This document shows, piece after piece, positions 43,050 to 55,649 of a stretch of DNA of 64,000 nucleotides. The notes under the pieces are model-generated. The model was given only the letters and a program-made list of their open reading frames with translations. It was not told the DNA's origin and made no database searches. The stretch covers positions 868,001 to 932,000 of the forward strand of contig CM066298.1 of assembly GCA_033816765.1 (NCBI GenBank), written 5' to 3'. The DNA comes from Nothopassalora personata (Eukaryota; Ascomycota; Dothideomycetes; Mycosphaerellales; Mycosphaerellaceae). The first letter of the stretch is position 1. Each line of letters starts with the position of its first letter. Both the position numbers and the translations under genes were made by a program.

Positions 43050-46000
43050 GCTTAGTAAGCCTATCTATAGGCATGTCGTTAGTATTAAGATACCGAATCT
43101 CGATATCTCCTCGTTAGTCTCTCTAGCGGAGCTAATAGTAATAGATGTTAACATAGCGTAGCTTAGTGTTAAGCTTTTACCCTTACTAGTTAATAAGTCG
43201 AATAGTCTAGGTGTTGTTATAGTACAGGTGTGTGCACTAGTTAAACTCGAGATAGATCTCGGCGAAGATACGTTCCTACTAGATTAGCTCTAATGCCGCT
43301 TATAATAGGCTAAGGAGTTCGGCTTCGGTTAAGGACTTAGTAATAGTAATCTACTTAGATGCTTTGTAGTCGACTAGTCCGCCGAATAGTATAAAGATCT
43401 ATCCGCTAGAGCTAGTCCTATCGACGTTTATGCCGTAGGAGGCATCTAATGCACCGAAGAACTTATAGTTCTTACCGAGATGTTTAGGTTAACTATGTAG
43501 GCTAGTAATGTACTTACTAGCGCTATATATAAGGTAGAGGTTCTTAGTCTCTAGGAGGTAGCGTAGGCACTAATCCGCAAGCTTTAGATGCGTATCCGTT
43601 AGCTTAGTTAGGTACTGCGAGAGCATTAATAAGGAGAAGGCGATGTCTAGGCGTATATATATTACTACGAAGTTTAGAGACCTAATGCGCTATTAGTACG
43701 TAAGGATCTTTATAGCATCTATAATATAGCCCTTAGGTACTATCTAGTCGAGGTGTTAATCTACTAGCACTATTGTCTTACGTGCGCTAGTAGATATGCT
43801 AAACTTAGCGGCGAGCTTCTTAATATAGTCCTCTTATAAGAGCTATAGTAGTCTCTTTTGCCGGTCTCGTGTTACCTTAATCCCTAAGAACTAGGTTAGG
43901 TCTCCGAGCTCGTACATCTCGTATGCGTTAAGAAGCCGGTACTTAATATATGCAGCATGGGCCTTATTCTTACGATAGTAGAGCATAACTAGGTCGTCTA
44001 CGTAGAAGAAGAATATAACCTTGTCGTTATAGTAGATGCATTTAGAGTCTAATAGGGGAACTAGGCCTAGGGAGGCAAGCGTTGTAGTAAGACAGTTATA
44101 CTAAAGGAGAGGGGATTCCTTAAGTCCGTAGAGGGCCTTAACTAGTTTAAGAGCATAACTATTGCGTTCGATTCTAGGAGGTAGTTATAGGTACATAGTG
44201 TACGGTAGGTCCGAATTTAGAAAGACATTTACAACATTAAACTATTTAGCTTCTAGGTCGAAGCTCGCGGCTATAGTATAGTAGAGGCGGAACATGCTTA
44301 CTAGTAGTGTAGCGGCGTATATATCTAAGTGTGTGCCCTATAGATCGCCTCTTACGTATAGCCGGGCCTTAAAGCTCTTTAGTATGCTATGCTTATCTAG
44401 CTTATACTTACACACCTACTTTAGCGGTAGTAGTGGCTGAAGTCCCTCCTCTTCTTACTAAGCATTATAATCCTTCTCTTACTAAGTTGCCTATTTAAAT
44501 GTACTAGTAGAGATTGCCTTAGTAAACTCCTTAGCTATAGCTTTACGCTATTATTAGGCGAAGCGGTGCTTTATAGCGGCACGGTAGTTTAGAGGTTCGG
44601 GCGGAAGGTTATCGCGGTGCATCGACGTAATAGTGTTAACACGGCGTAGAGGAGAGAAGTCGCGTATACGTTCGGATCGAAGGACATCGTAGTACTTACG
44701 GCCTAGATAACAAGGTCTCTAGCGGATGCCCGCTATCTAGCTAATAACAACGTTAGCGACTATAATATTATGTAGAGCATAGTAGAAGTAGGCCGTTCTA
44801 AGTCTCTTACCGGATCCGGTAAGGGCGTAATTAGTGTTAGCGGAAAAGTTATCTATTTAGGTAAGTTCTTCGAAGGGGATTATAGGCGGAGCGGCAGCGA
44901 CATTTAAAGTCGTCGAAGCATCTACTATAAGCTCCTTACGATCTTCCTCTATAAGGGCATCTACTAACTGCTATTATAGTGTATTAATGTACTGTTGTTT
45001 AGACGCGTTACTATTATTTACCACGTTATTGTTATAGTTAGAGTTCTCTATGCTCTTATTAGTCGCTAGTTCGACCCCGGATTTGACCTAGTCTCGTAAA
45101 AGTGCAGGGGTTATAGCGTCATTTGTTAATAGCTAATTAGGTGGCTCGAAACTACTGCCACTTTCTAGGTGGTTAAATGCTACTAAGGAGCGGTGCTCTA
45201 GCTAGTATAGTTCTTGCCTAAGGAGGATTTAATAGGCGTTTTAATAGTATTAACGAGGGTTTTAATAGAGCGGCTACTATTAGGCCTGTTCTTCTACCCC
45301 CTCGGCCTATGCTATGTCGTGCTCATAGTGAGCTATATATAGGTCGTAGTACTGTTTAGGCTCTTTAGCCGGTTCTACCGTCGCGATGTTCTTAACAGGG
45401 GTTAAGTAACTAGTAGTAAGAATCAATGGGTCGTAGAACGTAGTCTTATTAAAGAGGACGTCCTTTACCCGCATAACCCTATCTTTCGATAGGTCCCACA
45501 CCCGGTAGATGTTAGTAGAGTTATAGCCTATAAGGTATCCGATAAGTGCTCGTTCTTTAAGCTTCTTAGTCTTACCTAGTTAAGTAGTGCTATTAATGTA
45601 CACGTAGGCTAGGTAGCCGTACACTACTATATAGCCTATATTTAGTACCCTGCCTATTGCCAATTCGAAGGGAGTCTTCTAGCCTTTTAATTAGATTAGT
45701 AACCGCTAGAGAATATAGACGGTAGCTACTATGCATTTATTCTAGAGCTTTTTAGGCAGGCGAGCATAAATACGGATTGTGCGAGACATCGTAATAATAA
45801 CGCCGCCCGCTCGTTCTACTAGGTCCTAGTTAGACGCGTAGTTAGTAGTATTATGCTACTTAATTTAATTGTTATTAATAGTTAAGCGGAAGGCTGTACT
45901 AATGGCTACTTTATTATCGCTATAGAAGTAAACAAACCTACGCCTAATGAAATTGATAAAGCTAAGTAGGCTGTTAAAGCAAGCCAATACTAATGGTTGG

Positions 46001-48290
46001 TCCCTATTCTTAATAGTGAATTAAAAGTGCCCGTAGGTATCTAAATCGTAGAAATGAACTAGGTAACGATTACTATTATATGCTAGTGTAAACTTAGCTA
46101 AATCTATAGCTACGTGCCTATAGGGAGTTATTGCCCTAATTGGCTTAGTCCTGTTAAACACTTTATGTACCTTAGCTAGGCTACATGCTCTATAATGTGC
46201 AGTAAGGGGTGCTTTAGGTGCATTAGGGTTAATAACCACCCCCTTAACTCTAAACGGAAGCTAGTTAATGCGTTTAGCGCTAATATAGCCGAAGATTTAG
46301 TGCCACTAGCGGCCTAAGAGCTTACGGTGTTTAATAGGGGTCCTACTAGACGTTACTACACCTTTAGTGCCCCCTATGCTGTTTATTACTACTATAACGG
46401 TACGGTCGCCGTTAGAGTCCTAAATAGGCGGTGTTTAGATGGTATTACCCTTGCCAATTATACTAATGAAGTGCGCTATGCGCTACTTCTTAGTAATCTT
46501 TAGTAGGATGCTCCTATTATTGCTTAATAGCTATTTATAGACCATCTCTAACTAAGGCGGTATAACTACCTTAAAGAAGGGGATTGTGCTAGTAGGGCGG
46601 TGTAGGTCTATCAATTTTTTATTATTGTAATAGACTAAATTAGTGCGTCCGTGCTACTAAAGTCTAGCCGTCTCTATACGTAAGTAAGAGATAACGTTCA
46701 TATAAAAGCCTAGGCAATAGGCTACATCTAATAGGGTGAATGGTATCCCCTCTATCTTTATGCAAACCTTGCCTAATGCGGCAATAGGGAATGTCGTGGT
46801 TCCGGCTTAGATTAATAAGGTAGTTAGGCGCTCTATAATAAATTCTACGCCCTACTAGTTATAGTGATTAATAACATAGGTGTCCGAGCAGTTATTGTAT
46901 ACCTAGCAATCCCTAAAGTTGAAGCTTAATTAGCTTATCGAGCTCAAAAGGACAGTGAGACTAGTGAAGCCGTGCGGTGCTACCTTGCCCTTAGCAATTG
47001 CCTTATCTCGCTCCTTATCCGTGCGCCTATTACGGTTCAATACGCCTAGTAAGCGTTTACTATTATCGCCTAAGCAGTAATTAATAAAGTACTTCTAGTA
47101 CTTCTTCTACTACTTAGAGCGCTAATCCTTTAATGGACGCTTCTTAGGGTTAACTACATCGTATAAATAGAGGTTCTTATAACAACTCTCCTTAGGCTCG
47201 CCGGTAATGTTCTAGTAGCCGCTTAGCCTATCGTTATTGTTACTACTCTTTCCTTTGTTTACACCGTTGCTGCGGTTACGACTCTTGTCGCCGCGGCTAC
47301 GACGACGGTCGTTGTTATTGTTGTCGTTCCTACCGACTATGCCTACTGTAGGCGCTAGTAGTAGAGGCTCGTCCTCTACTAAGGGTTCGCCTATAAAGGT
47401 TACGAAGACTAAACGACCGTTCGTAGTAACTAGGGTAGTGTCGCGTATCTATTCTAGGTATCGCTCGGTAAGCTTACTAAGTAAGAGCTTATTACGCTTC
47501 TACTCGTTATATAGTAATGCTCTATAGGTAGGAGTTTTCTACTATATCGCAAGTAGGAAGTGTCGTGGTAGGTCTCCGTACTCGGCATAGTTGCAATCTA
47601 GTATCTTAGTCTATAGTACTAGCTAGTCTAAATACTAGTCGTCGACCCTTCGGGCCTAGCTCTTCTAAAGCCTATTTAGCTCTAGTATAAGCTATCGCTT
47701 ACGCAGCATGTCGTCTAGTCCATACTATGTCTTTAGAGCCTAATACTTACCTCTAAGAGTGCGTTTCCTATGTATAAGCTCTTAGCCTAGCTCTATAGTA
47801 GTACGGATTAGGTAGGTAACTAGTTTAGACCTTACTACGGCAAAGATGTTATATATCCGCTACCTACGCTTAGCGTCCGACTAACGGAGCTTAATAAGCT
47901 CTTTGTCTGCCGCCGTAGCGTCTTTAGTAGTATATGCTAATTAGATCTATTCGAACGTTAAGAATACCGGCTCTATTAGCTCGGCAGTAGTATCGTTCGG
48001 ATCTACATACTTCTAGATGTTTAGAGACTTAGCGTAGAGCTCTAACTAACGGTTAAACTTGTCCTATTAGTTATAACTCTTAAGAACGATAGTAGCGTGC
48101 GGCAAAGCACCGGTACTACCGGGTATCTCGGTAGTCGCTATAACGGTATTAATAAGCCTAACAAAAGTTCCTATAGGTCCACTAGGGTTACTGCACTACT
48201 GTGTAATGGTTGTTAATAGGATAATGATAGATCCCACTAGTTTTTAATAACGATGCAAAATCTACTCTAGGGCTTCGTTTTATATAGCGA
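43050..48290 (-). pseudogene. gag-pol polyprotein of D2, RIPed
   Basis: Right to left. Gag (about 48290-47250) ends in an Asn/Arg-rich basic stretch (NDNNNNDRRRSRGDK, near 47300). Protease region around 46900. GAG-pre-integrase and integrase start: YRACSLAKVHKVFNRTKP then PYRHVAIDLAKFTLAYNSNRYLVHF (46021-46239). Linker VWDLSKDRVMRVKDVLFNK (45307-45501). RT with AASFDLEAKQFNVVNVFLN (near 44240) and an intact FFFYVDDLVMLYY box (near 43975-44015). RNase H with SSSGQIFILFGGLVDYKASKQ (near 43370) and adjoining sequence. Stops are Gln/Trp type. YVDD is unmutated, but no uninterrupted product remains. Confidence 0.9.
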
Positions 48291-48300
48291 ACGTTAGTAA

Positions 48301-48320
48301 GCGCCTGTCGGGCTCATAAC
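48301..48320 (-). promoter_or_regulatory. Primer-binding site of D2, half-tRNA(iMet) type
   Basis: On the minus strand GTTATGAGCCCGACAGGCGC follows the 5' LTR immediately. Its complement GGGCTCATAAC is the anticodon arm of a CAU tRNA, so the primer would be a tRNA half cut in the anticodon loop, as in Drosophila copia. This copy of the site has escaped RIP. Confidence 0.75.
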
Positions 48321-48526
48321 TATTACGTTACAAGTAGTTAGAAGTTATGAAATGGGCTTATAAAGGTGTCTTAAAAGCAGATAGTAGATTGCATATGTCT
48401 AAGCTAGAATTGAAGGGGCTGCTTATAAAAAGGCTATAGGTGACTAATTAATGTCACCTGATTCTTAGCGGCTACTACCTTAGGTTTAATTAGGCTGCAG
48501 CGCCGGTGTACGCTTAAATCGTGACA
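48321..48526 (-). repeat. 5' LTR of D2
   Basis: 206 bp, TATTACG...CGTGACA in window orientation, same length as the 3' LTR. Differences are RIP-type transitions. Confidence 0.92.
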
Positions 48527-48531
48527 CCTCC

Positions 48532-49329
48532 CGATTATAGAGTATCTTATCTAATAAGGCCCTTTCTATTAGTAATAGCTTAATGCTAACCTTAATTAAG
48601 GTAAGCCGTTCTAGAGTAATCCGGCTACCTTACTTAATACTTAAGAATTTCTTAGTTAAGTACTTCCCGTTAAACGGGCCTTATCCTTTAGGCATCTTAG
48701 ACTCTAGGTACAGCGCCCTACGCTTCTATTCTATATCTCCCTTAACTCGTGATTCTAGGCGCTCGTAAACGCTCGCGTCTACTAGCTTCTTCTTATCCGC
48801 CTTACGCTTATATATCGTAAAGACCTACGGCATCCTAATATTAGCTATATATTAGCCTACTTATTACTTCCGTGCCTAAGCATTCAATATAGATTACCTT
48901 AAGATCTCGGAGAGCTAATCCCCTTAAACTGAATAAACGTTAGTAATAGAATCTCCCTTAAACGCGCCTATTCCAATTTCTACAACTCGTTCCTTTATTC
49001 TAGTACTCCTAAGCAATCCTAATAAGTAAGCTAAATAGTTACTAGGCGTTAGAGCCTTGCCGGGTTGCCGTAGATGCGTCGTGTCTTCCTATAGATACGT
49101 CGTATTGTCCTATAGATACGTCGTGTCGTAGTAGTATCCGTTTTCCTTACTATAGCTATTTGCCGGTCCCGGGACCGGTAAATTAAAGTCCGAGGTTTCT
49201 CCGAGATAGTACGAGAACCTTACTAATTTTGTTAAATCCGGCTTTAGTAAGTTACCGGTAGGTTAAGCGCCGTAAATTAACCTACCCTTCTATTTCCCGA
49301 CGCTTTTAATAGTTCTTAAAGGGTCTTAC
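48532..49329 (-). pseudogene. gypsy E: region upstream of RT, RIPed
   Basis: Minus-strand frame VFTIYKRKADKKKLVDASVYERLESRV (about 48750-48830, in two runs), then RITLERLTLIKVSIKLLLIERALLDKILYNR up to 48532, which joins the RT part left of D2. This linker is typical of the same fungal gypsy lineage. Further upstream is a (TTYLQ)-type short repeat, and a 16-bp palindrome at 49163-49178 lies within the frame. Cut at 49329 by element D3. Confidence 0.8.
49073..49130 (-). repeat. 21-bp tandem repeat in gypsy E
   Basis: About three units of AGATACGTCGTGTCTTCCTAT type. On the minus strand they encode repeats of Asp-Thr-Thr-Tyr-Leu-Gln type (the Gln now being stops), so the repeat is a protein-coding one within the polyprotein. 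Confidence 0.7.
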
Positions 49330-49538
49330 TATTACGTTACAAGTGGTTAGAAGTTATGAAATGGGCTCCTTATAAAGGTGTTTCAAAAGCAGATAGTGGA
49401 TTGCATGTGTCTAAGCTAGAATTGAAAGGGCTACTTATGGAAAGGCTATAGGTAACTAATTAATGTCACCTAATTCTTAGCCGCTACTGCCTTAGGTTTA
49501 ATTAGGCTATAGCGCCGGTGCACGCTTAGATCGTAACA
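49330..49538 (-). repeat. 3' LTR of D3
   Basis: TATTACG...CGTAACA in window orientation, 209 bp because of an extra CCT at about 49366-49370 relative to the D1 and D2 LTRs. Confidence 0.9.
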
Positions 49539-52500
49539 CACCCCCTTAGCTCGTGCGGCTTATAGGTGAATAAGCTAATCGCATGTAATCGCGTGTACCC
49601 TATCTATCACCTATTACCCTACCCACCCACCTATGACGTAAGGCGTCGTTACTGTACGCTTATTAGAGCTCTATTGTAAGCTATACAGTAGGGCGCTGAG
49701 TTAGCGTTTTAGGTGAGGCTATTGTCCCAGCCTTACATCCCTATTCACAATCTTACTAAGTCCCTTATACTACAGTTAACCTATATAATAGGTTCTAAGC
49801 GATATGATTCTTGTCCGGTAGGGTGGCTAAGCTGTTCTTATAGTACTGAACGGTAAGGCGTGCTATCTCCCTACATTTTAACGGACATGTAAGGTTGTAG
49901 GTTCGAGTCCTAGGGGTTATTATATCTACTGAATTTATTGCTTAGCCTATCGTCCGCTTCAATGTCCGCTCCATTCTTAATTAAAATCCTAGGTGTTATA
50001 GTACGCTGTTGCTTCGGCAATTAGGGTGCCTTACTACTATCTAATAACTACGTATATATAACTTCGGTCACGGTCTTAGAGAACTCCGCTTCCTACCTTA
50101 GGTAGAGATTACCATTTAGCTACGTCCTAGTAGGAACTCTTTTGCCTAATGAAAGGTCTTTATAGCTTATGAAGGCCTTATCTTTCTACTTAGAGTAAGG
50201 ATGATCCTATCGACGGTAGTGCTATAGGTGCTACATACCTAGCGGGTAGAGATGTTATCTCTAAGTGAGGTAAGGACGATAATAGAGGGATTAACGATGA
50301 TGTCATAGCGTTCGTTATAATATAGTAACGGAGGTAGTGATAGTGATGTTAATGTTACTAGCAGTAGGGAAGTTAATAGTGTTTCGGCGCTCGTAATTAG
50401 CTACGCCGTTACTAGTACGTATGCGCTACACCGCTACTAGTAATAGGGGTGTTTCCGGCCCTTTTACTATAGGCTAATAGGAGTCCGAGAAACACCTACT
50501 AGTAATAGTAGTGCCAGGGCAGCGCCGGTGAATGGTAGACGCTTACTCTAGCGGTAGTACGGAGCCGGCGGCGCTAGGCGGTTAGAAGGATAAAAGGGAA
50601 GTCGCGCTTAGTAGTGGCTAATCACTATGTCGTTCTACATCGCTACTACGATGCGCCGAGGAGAAGAGTCCTATAGTTAAAGCCTAGTGCTAGTAACTGT
50701 CGAGAAGAGCTACTACTAGTGTAGTAGGCCTACGTATCTTAAGCGTTATTATTACCCCCTAAGGTAATGCGGCTAGTGTTAGCATCTATAGTAGGCGCTA
50801 AGGAGCGTAGATCTACGCCTTCCTTCGCTATATTAAGCAGCTCTACGAAGCGCCTATGCTTTTGTAGTAGTAGTAGCTTAGTAAGCCTATCTATAGGCAT
50901 GTCGTTAGTATTAAGATACCGAATCTCGATATCTCCTCGCTAGTTTCTCTAGCGGAGCCAGTAGTAGTAGATGTTAACATAGCGTAGCTTAGTGTTAAGC
51001 TTTTGCCCTTACTAGTTAATAAGTCGAATAGTCTAGGTGTTATTACAGTATAGGTATATATACTAATTAAACTCGAGATAGATCTCGGCGAAGATGCGTT
51101 CCTACTAGATTAGCTCTAATGCCGCTTATGATAGGCTAAGGAGTTTGGCTTCGGTTAAGGACTTAGTAACAGTAATCTACTTAGATGCTTTATAGTCGAC
51201 TAGTCCGCCGAAGAGCATAAAGATCCATCCGCTAGAGCTAGTCCTATCGACGTTTATGCCGTAGGAGGCATCTAATGCACCGAAGAACTTATGGTTCTTA
51301 CCGAGATGTTTAGGTTAACTATGTAGGCTAGAAATGTGCTTACTAGCGCTATACACAAGGTAGAGGTTCTTAGTCTCTAGGAGGTAGCGTAGGCACTAGT
51401 CTATAAGCTTTAGATGCGTGTCTATTAGCTTAGTTAGATACTACGAAAGCATTAATAGGGAAAAGGCAATGTCCGGGCGTGTATGTATTACTACGAAGTT
51501 AAGGGATCTAATGCGTTATTAGTAAGTAAGGATCTTAATAGCTTCTATAACATAGCCTTTAGGCACCGTCCAGTTAAGGTGTTAATCCACTAGCACATTT
51601 GTCTTACGTGCGCTAGTGGATATACTAAACTTAGTAGCGAGCTTCTCGATATAGTCCTCCTATAAGAGCTATAGTAGTCTCTTCTACCGATCTCGTATTA
51701 CCTTAATTCCTAGAAACTAGGTAAGATCTCTAAGCTCGTGCATCTCGTACTTAGTAAGTAGACGCTTCTTAATGCTAAGTGCATAGTCCTTATGCTTACA
51801 GTAATATAGCATAACTAGGTCGTCTACATAAAAGAAGAACATAACCTTATTATTATAGTAGATGCATTCGGAGTCCGAGAGAGGAACCATTCTAAGGGAG
51901 GCTAGCGTCTCGGTAAGGGAGTTATACTATAATAAAGGGGACTCCTTTAGTCCGTAGAGGGCCTTAACTAGTTTAAGAGCGTGTCTATTGGTAGGGCGAT
52001 CGATTCTAGGAGGCGGCTGTAGATACATAGTATATAGTAGGTCTAAGTTTAAGAAGGCGTTAACAACATTAAACTGTTTAGCTTCTAGGTCGAAGCTCGC
52101 GGCTATAGTACAGTAGAGGCGAAACATGCTTACTAGCAATGTAGCGGCGTATATATCTAAGTATGTACCCTATAGATCGCCTCTTACGCATAGCCGGGCC
52201 TTAAAGCTCTTTAGCATACTATACTCATCTAACTTATACTTATGCACCCACTTTAGCGGCAATGGTAGCTAAAGTCCGTCCTCTTACTAAGTATTATAAT
52301 CCTTCTCTTAATGTGTAGTCCATTTAAACGTGCCGGTTAAGACTGCTTTAGTAAACTCTTTAGCTATAGCTTCACGCTATTGTTAGGCGAAGCGGCGCTT
52401 TATAGCGGCTCGGTAGTTTAGAGGTTCGGGCGGAAGGTCATCGCGGTGCATCGACGTAATAGTGTTAATAGTACGTGTAGGGGAGGATCGGCGTGTTCGT

Positions 52501-54940
52501 ACGACATCGTGGTACTTACGTCCTAGGTAACGAGGTCTCGGGCGGATGCCCGCTATCTAGCTAATAATAACGTTAGCGACTATAATATTGTGTAGAGCAT
52601 AGTGGAAGTAGGCGGTTCGGAGCCTCTTCCTAGTATTAGTAAGGGTATAGTTAGAATTAGGGGAAAACTCATCTATTTAACTAAGTTCTTCGAAGGGGAT
52701 TGCTAAAGGAGGAGCGGTAGCGACGTCTAGAGTCGTCGAAGCATCTATGTTCGAAGCATCTATATCTACTATAATCTCCTTACGGTCTTCCTCTATAAGT
52801 GCATCCATTAATTACTACTTAAAGTCGTTAATGTACTGTTAAGATGCGTTACTATTGACCGCGTTGTTTTAATAGCTATTATTATAGTCGGAGTTCTCTA
52901 TGCTCTCATTAGTCGATAGTTCGACCCCGGATTTAACCTAGTCTCGTGAAAGTGCAGGGGTTGTAGCGTCATTTAATAACGGCTAATTAAGTGGCTAGAA
53001 ACTGCTATTACCTTTAGGTTAGTTGAATGTTACTAGCGCTTAGTGTTGTAGCTAGTGTAGTTTATGCCTAAGTAGTAATTGTTAATAGGCGTGTTAACGA
53101 GGGTTTTAATAGAGCGGCTACTATTAGGCCTATTCTTCTACCCCCTCGGCCTATGCTATGTCGTGCTCATAGTGAGCTATATATAGGTCGTAGTACTGTT
53201 TAGGCTCTTTAGCCGGCTCTACCGTCGCGATGTTCTTAATAGGGGTTAAGTAACTAGTAGTAAGAATTAATGGGTCGTAGAACGTAGTCTTATTAAAGAG
53301 GACGTCCTTTACCCGCATAACCCTATCTTTCGATAGGTCCCACACCCGGTAGATGTTAGTAGAGTTATAGCCTATAAGGTATCCGATAAGTGCTCGTTCT
53401 TTAAGCTTCTTAGTCTTACCTAGTTAAGTAGTGCTATTAATGTACACGTAGGCTAGGCAGCCGTACACTACTATATAGCCCACATTTAGTACCCTGCCTA
53501 TTGCCAATTCGAAGGGAGTCTTCTAGCCTTTTAATTAGATTAGTAACCGCTAGAGAATATAGAAGGTAGCTACTATGCATTTATTCTAGAGCTTTTTAGG
53601 TAGGCGAGCATAAATACGGATTGTGCGAGACATCGTAATAATGACGCCGCCCGCTCGTTCTACTAGGTCCTAGTCAGACGCGTAGTTAGTAGTATTATGC
53701 TACTTAATTTAATTGTTATTAATAGTTAAGCGGAAGGCTGTACTAATGGCTGCTTTATTATCGCTATAGAAGTAAACAAACCTACGCCTAATGAAATTAA
53801 TAAAGCTAAGCAGGCTGTTAAAGCAAGCTAATACTAATAGTTGGTCCCTATTCTCAATAGTGAATTAAAAGTGCCCGTAGGTATCTAAATCGTAGAAATG
53901 AACTAGGTAACGATTACTATTATATGCTAGTGTAAACTTAGCTAAATCTATAGCTACGTGCCTATAGGGAGTTATTGCCCTAATTGGCTTAGTCCTATTA
54001 AACACTTTATGTGCCTTAGCTAGGCTACATGCTCTATAATGTGCAGTAAGGGGTGCTTTAGGTGCATTAGGGTTAATAACCACCCCCTTAACTCTAAACG
54101 GAAGCTAGTTAATGCGTTTAGCGCTAATATAGCCGAAGATTTAGTGCCACTAGCGGCCTAAGAGCTTGCGGTGTTTAATAGGGGTCCTACTAGACGTTAC
54201 TACACCTTTAGTGCCCCCTATGCTATTCATTACTACTATAACGGTACGGTCGCCGTTAGAGTCCTAAACAGGTAGTGTTTAGATAGTATTACCCTTGCTA
54301 ATTGTGCTAATGAAGTGCGCTGTACGGTGCTTCTTAGTAATCTTTAGTAGGATGCTCCTATCATTACTCGATAGCCATTTGTAGACCATCTCTAACTAAG
54401 GCGGTGTAACCACCTTAAAGAAGGGGATTGTGCCAGTAGGGCGGTGTAGGTCCATCAATTTCTTATTATTATAATAGACTAAATTGGTGCGTCCGTACCA
54501 CTAAAGTCTAGCCGTCTCTATGCGTAAGTAGGAGATAACGTTCATATAAAAGCCTAGGCAATAGGCTACATCTAATAGGGTAAATAGTATCCCCTCTATC
54601 TTTATGCGAACCTTGCCTAATGCGGCAATAGGGAATGTCGTGGTTCCGGCTTAGATTAATGAGGTGGTTAGGCGCTCTACAATAAATTCTACGCCCTACT
54701 AGTTATAGTAATTAATAACATAGGTGTCCGAGCAGTTGTCGTATACCTAGCAATCCCTAAAGTTGAAGCTTAATTAGCTTATCGAGCTCGAAAGGACAGT
54801 AAGACTAGTAAAGCCGTACGGTGCTACCTTACCCTTAGTAATTGCCTTATCTCGTTCCTTATCCGTACGCCCATTACGGTTCAATACGCCTAGTAAGCGT
54901 TCACTATCATCGCCTAAGCAGTAATTAATAAAGTGCTTCT
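49539..54940 (-). pseudogene. pol and partial gag of D3, RIPed
   Basis: Same domain order as D2: basic gag tail at the right end, protease, integrase, RT, RNase H. The long 3' untranslated region with the GTGTTTC hairpin and B box (49900-49910) is at the left; relative to D1 and D2 it has lost a stretch near 50575 (the part starting GAGGAGACAGTAG in D2). The RT stretch 51927-52139 encodes 70 codons without a stop. Confidence 0.85.
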
Positions 54941-55187
54941 TGTTAAGATGTAGCATCTTAAGGGGAGCTAACAGTTAGGTTGTGATCTAATAGTCTAAGG
55001 CATCTACGATAACTTAGCTTATCGGAAGACACCTTCTCTCCCCTTTAGCTTAGATAGACATCTAACACAATTCACACATTGGTTCCTAATATATTGCTGT
55101 ATGCCCTATGGCTATTAGCTAGTTGAAGATTGATCTCTTACTCCACTCCGCTGCTAACTACGTATCCTATTAGGTCTTAACTTAACA
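54941..55187 (+). repeat. 5' LTR of copia copy 3 with primer site after it
   Basis: 247 bp, TGTTAAG...TTAACA. GGTTATAAGCCCGGG (55188-55202) follows, the same half-tRNA(iMet)-type site as in copy 1. Confidence 0.93.
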
Positions 55188-55649
55188 GGTTATAAGCCCG
55201 GGTTTGTGTAGGAGTAAGAGCAACCTATATTAGTACAGGTTACTTATATCCCTTGCTATTATAGCAGAAAACATCTAGGAAGCAGAAGTCTACCCCATCT
55301 ATCCTATTAAGGAGCTTAGTTTAATACTAAGTAATAGGTAATCTAGAAAAGGACTCTATACGGCTTATTATAAGCTAATACCTTGAAGACACTCTATAGG
55401 CAGAACTGCATCGAGATACTATTAAGAAGGACTTTAAGTAAGTTATTTAGAACTCTACTAGGAGAGACAGACCTATGTCCTAGCTCCGAGACTACACCGC
55501 TCTTTCTTTACCCTACTAAGTAGGCCTTAGTATCTACACCTACGAACCTTACTATTCTACACTAAAAGCCTTAGCAGGACCTAAGCTACGACTTTAAAGC
55601 ATATACACCTTGTTTTATTACATTTAATTTATTATAGATTTATACTAAG

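Larger units (their letters stand above)
41412..48526 (-). mobile_element. Complete Ty1/copia family D element, copy D2 (7115 bp), nested in gypsy E
   Basis: 206-bp LTRs at 41412-41617 (3') and 48321-48526 (5'), target duplication CCTCC at 41407-41411 and 48527-48531. Joining the flanks restores a continuous gypsy E frame. Internal order gag, protease, integrase, RT, RNase H (right to left) is Ty1/copia, but sequence and LTRs differ from the 17093-type copia family. About 1.4 kb of non-coding 3' sequence lies between RNase H and the 3' LTR. RIPed throughout. Confidence 0.95.
49330..54940 (-). mobile_element. Copia family D, copy D3, 5'-truncated at copia copy 3, RIPed
   Basis: Minus-strand element closely matching D2 from its 3' LTR (49330-49538, 209 bp with a 3-bp insertion) up to a point equal to about 47095 in D2. 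There copia copy 3 starts. The remaining roughly 1.4 kb of gag and the 5' LTR are absent beyond the copia. Contains RT with AASFDLEAKQFNVVNAFLN (51927-52139) and the YVDD region near 51800, the linker 53151-53345 and the integrase start 53865-54083, all nearly identical to D2. Left flank is CTTAC. Confidence 0.9.

Noticed and set aside
45307..45501. Small stop-free stretches in D2/D3 taken as separate genes (also 46021, 51927, 53151, 53865)
   Set aside because: They are remaining open pieces of the copia polyprotein between RIP stops, not independent genes.
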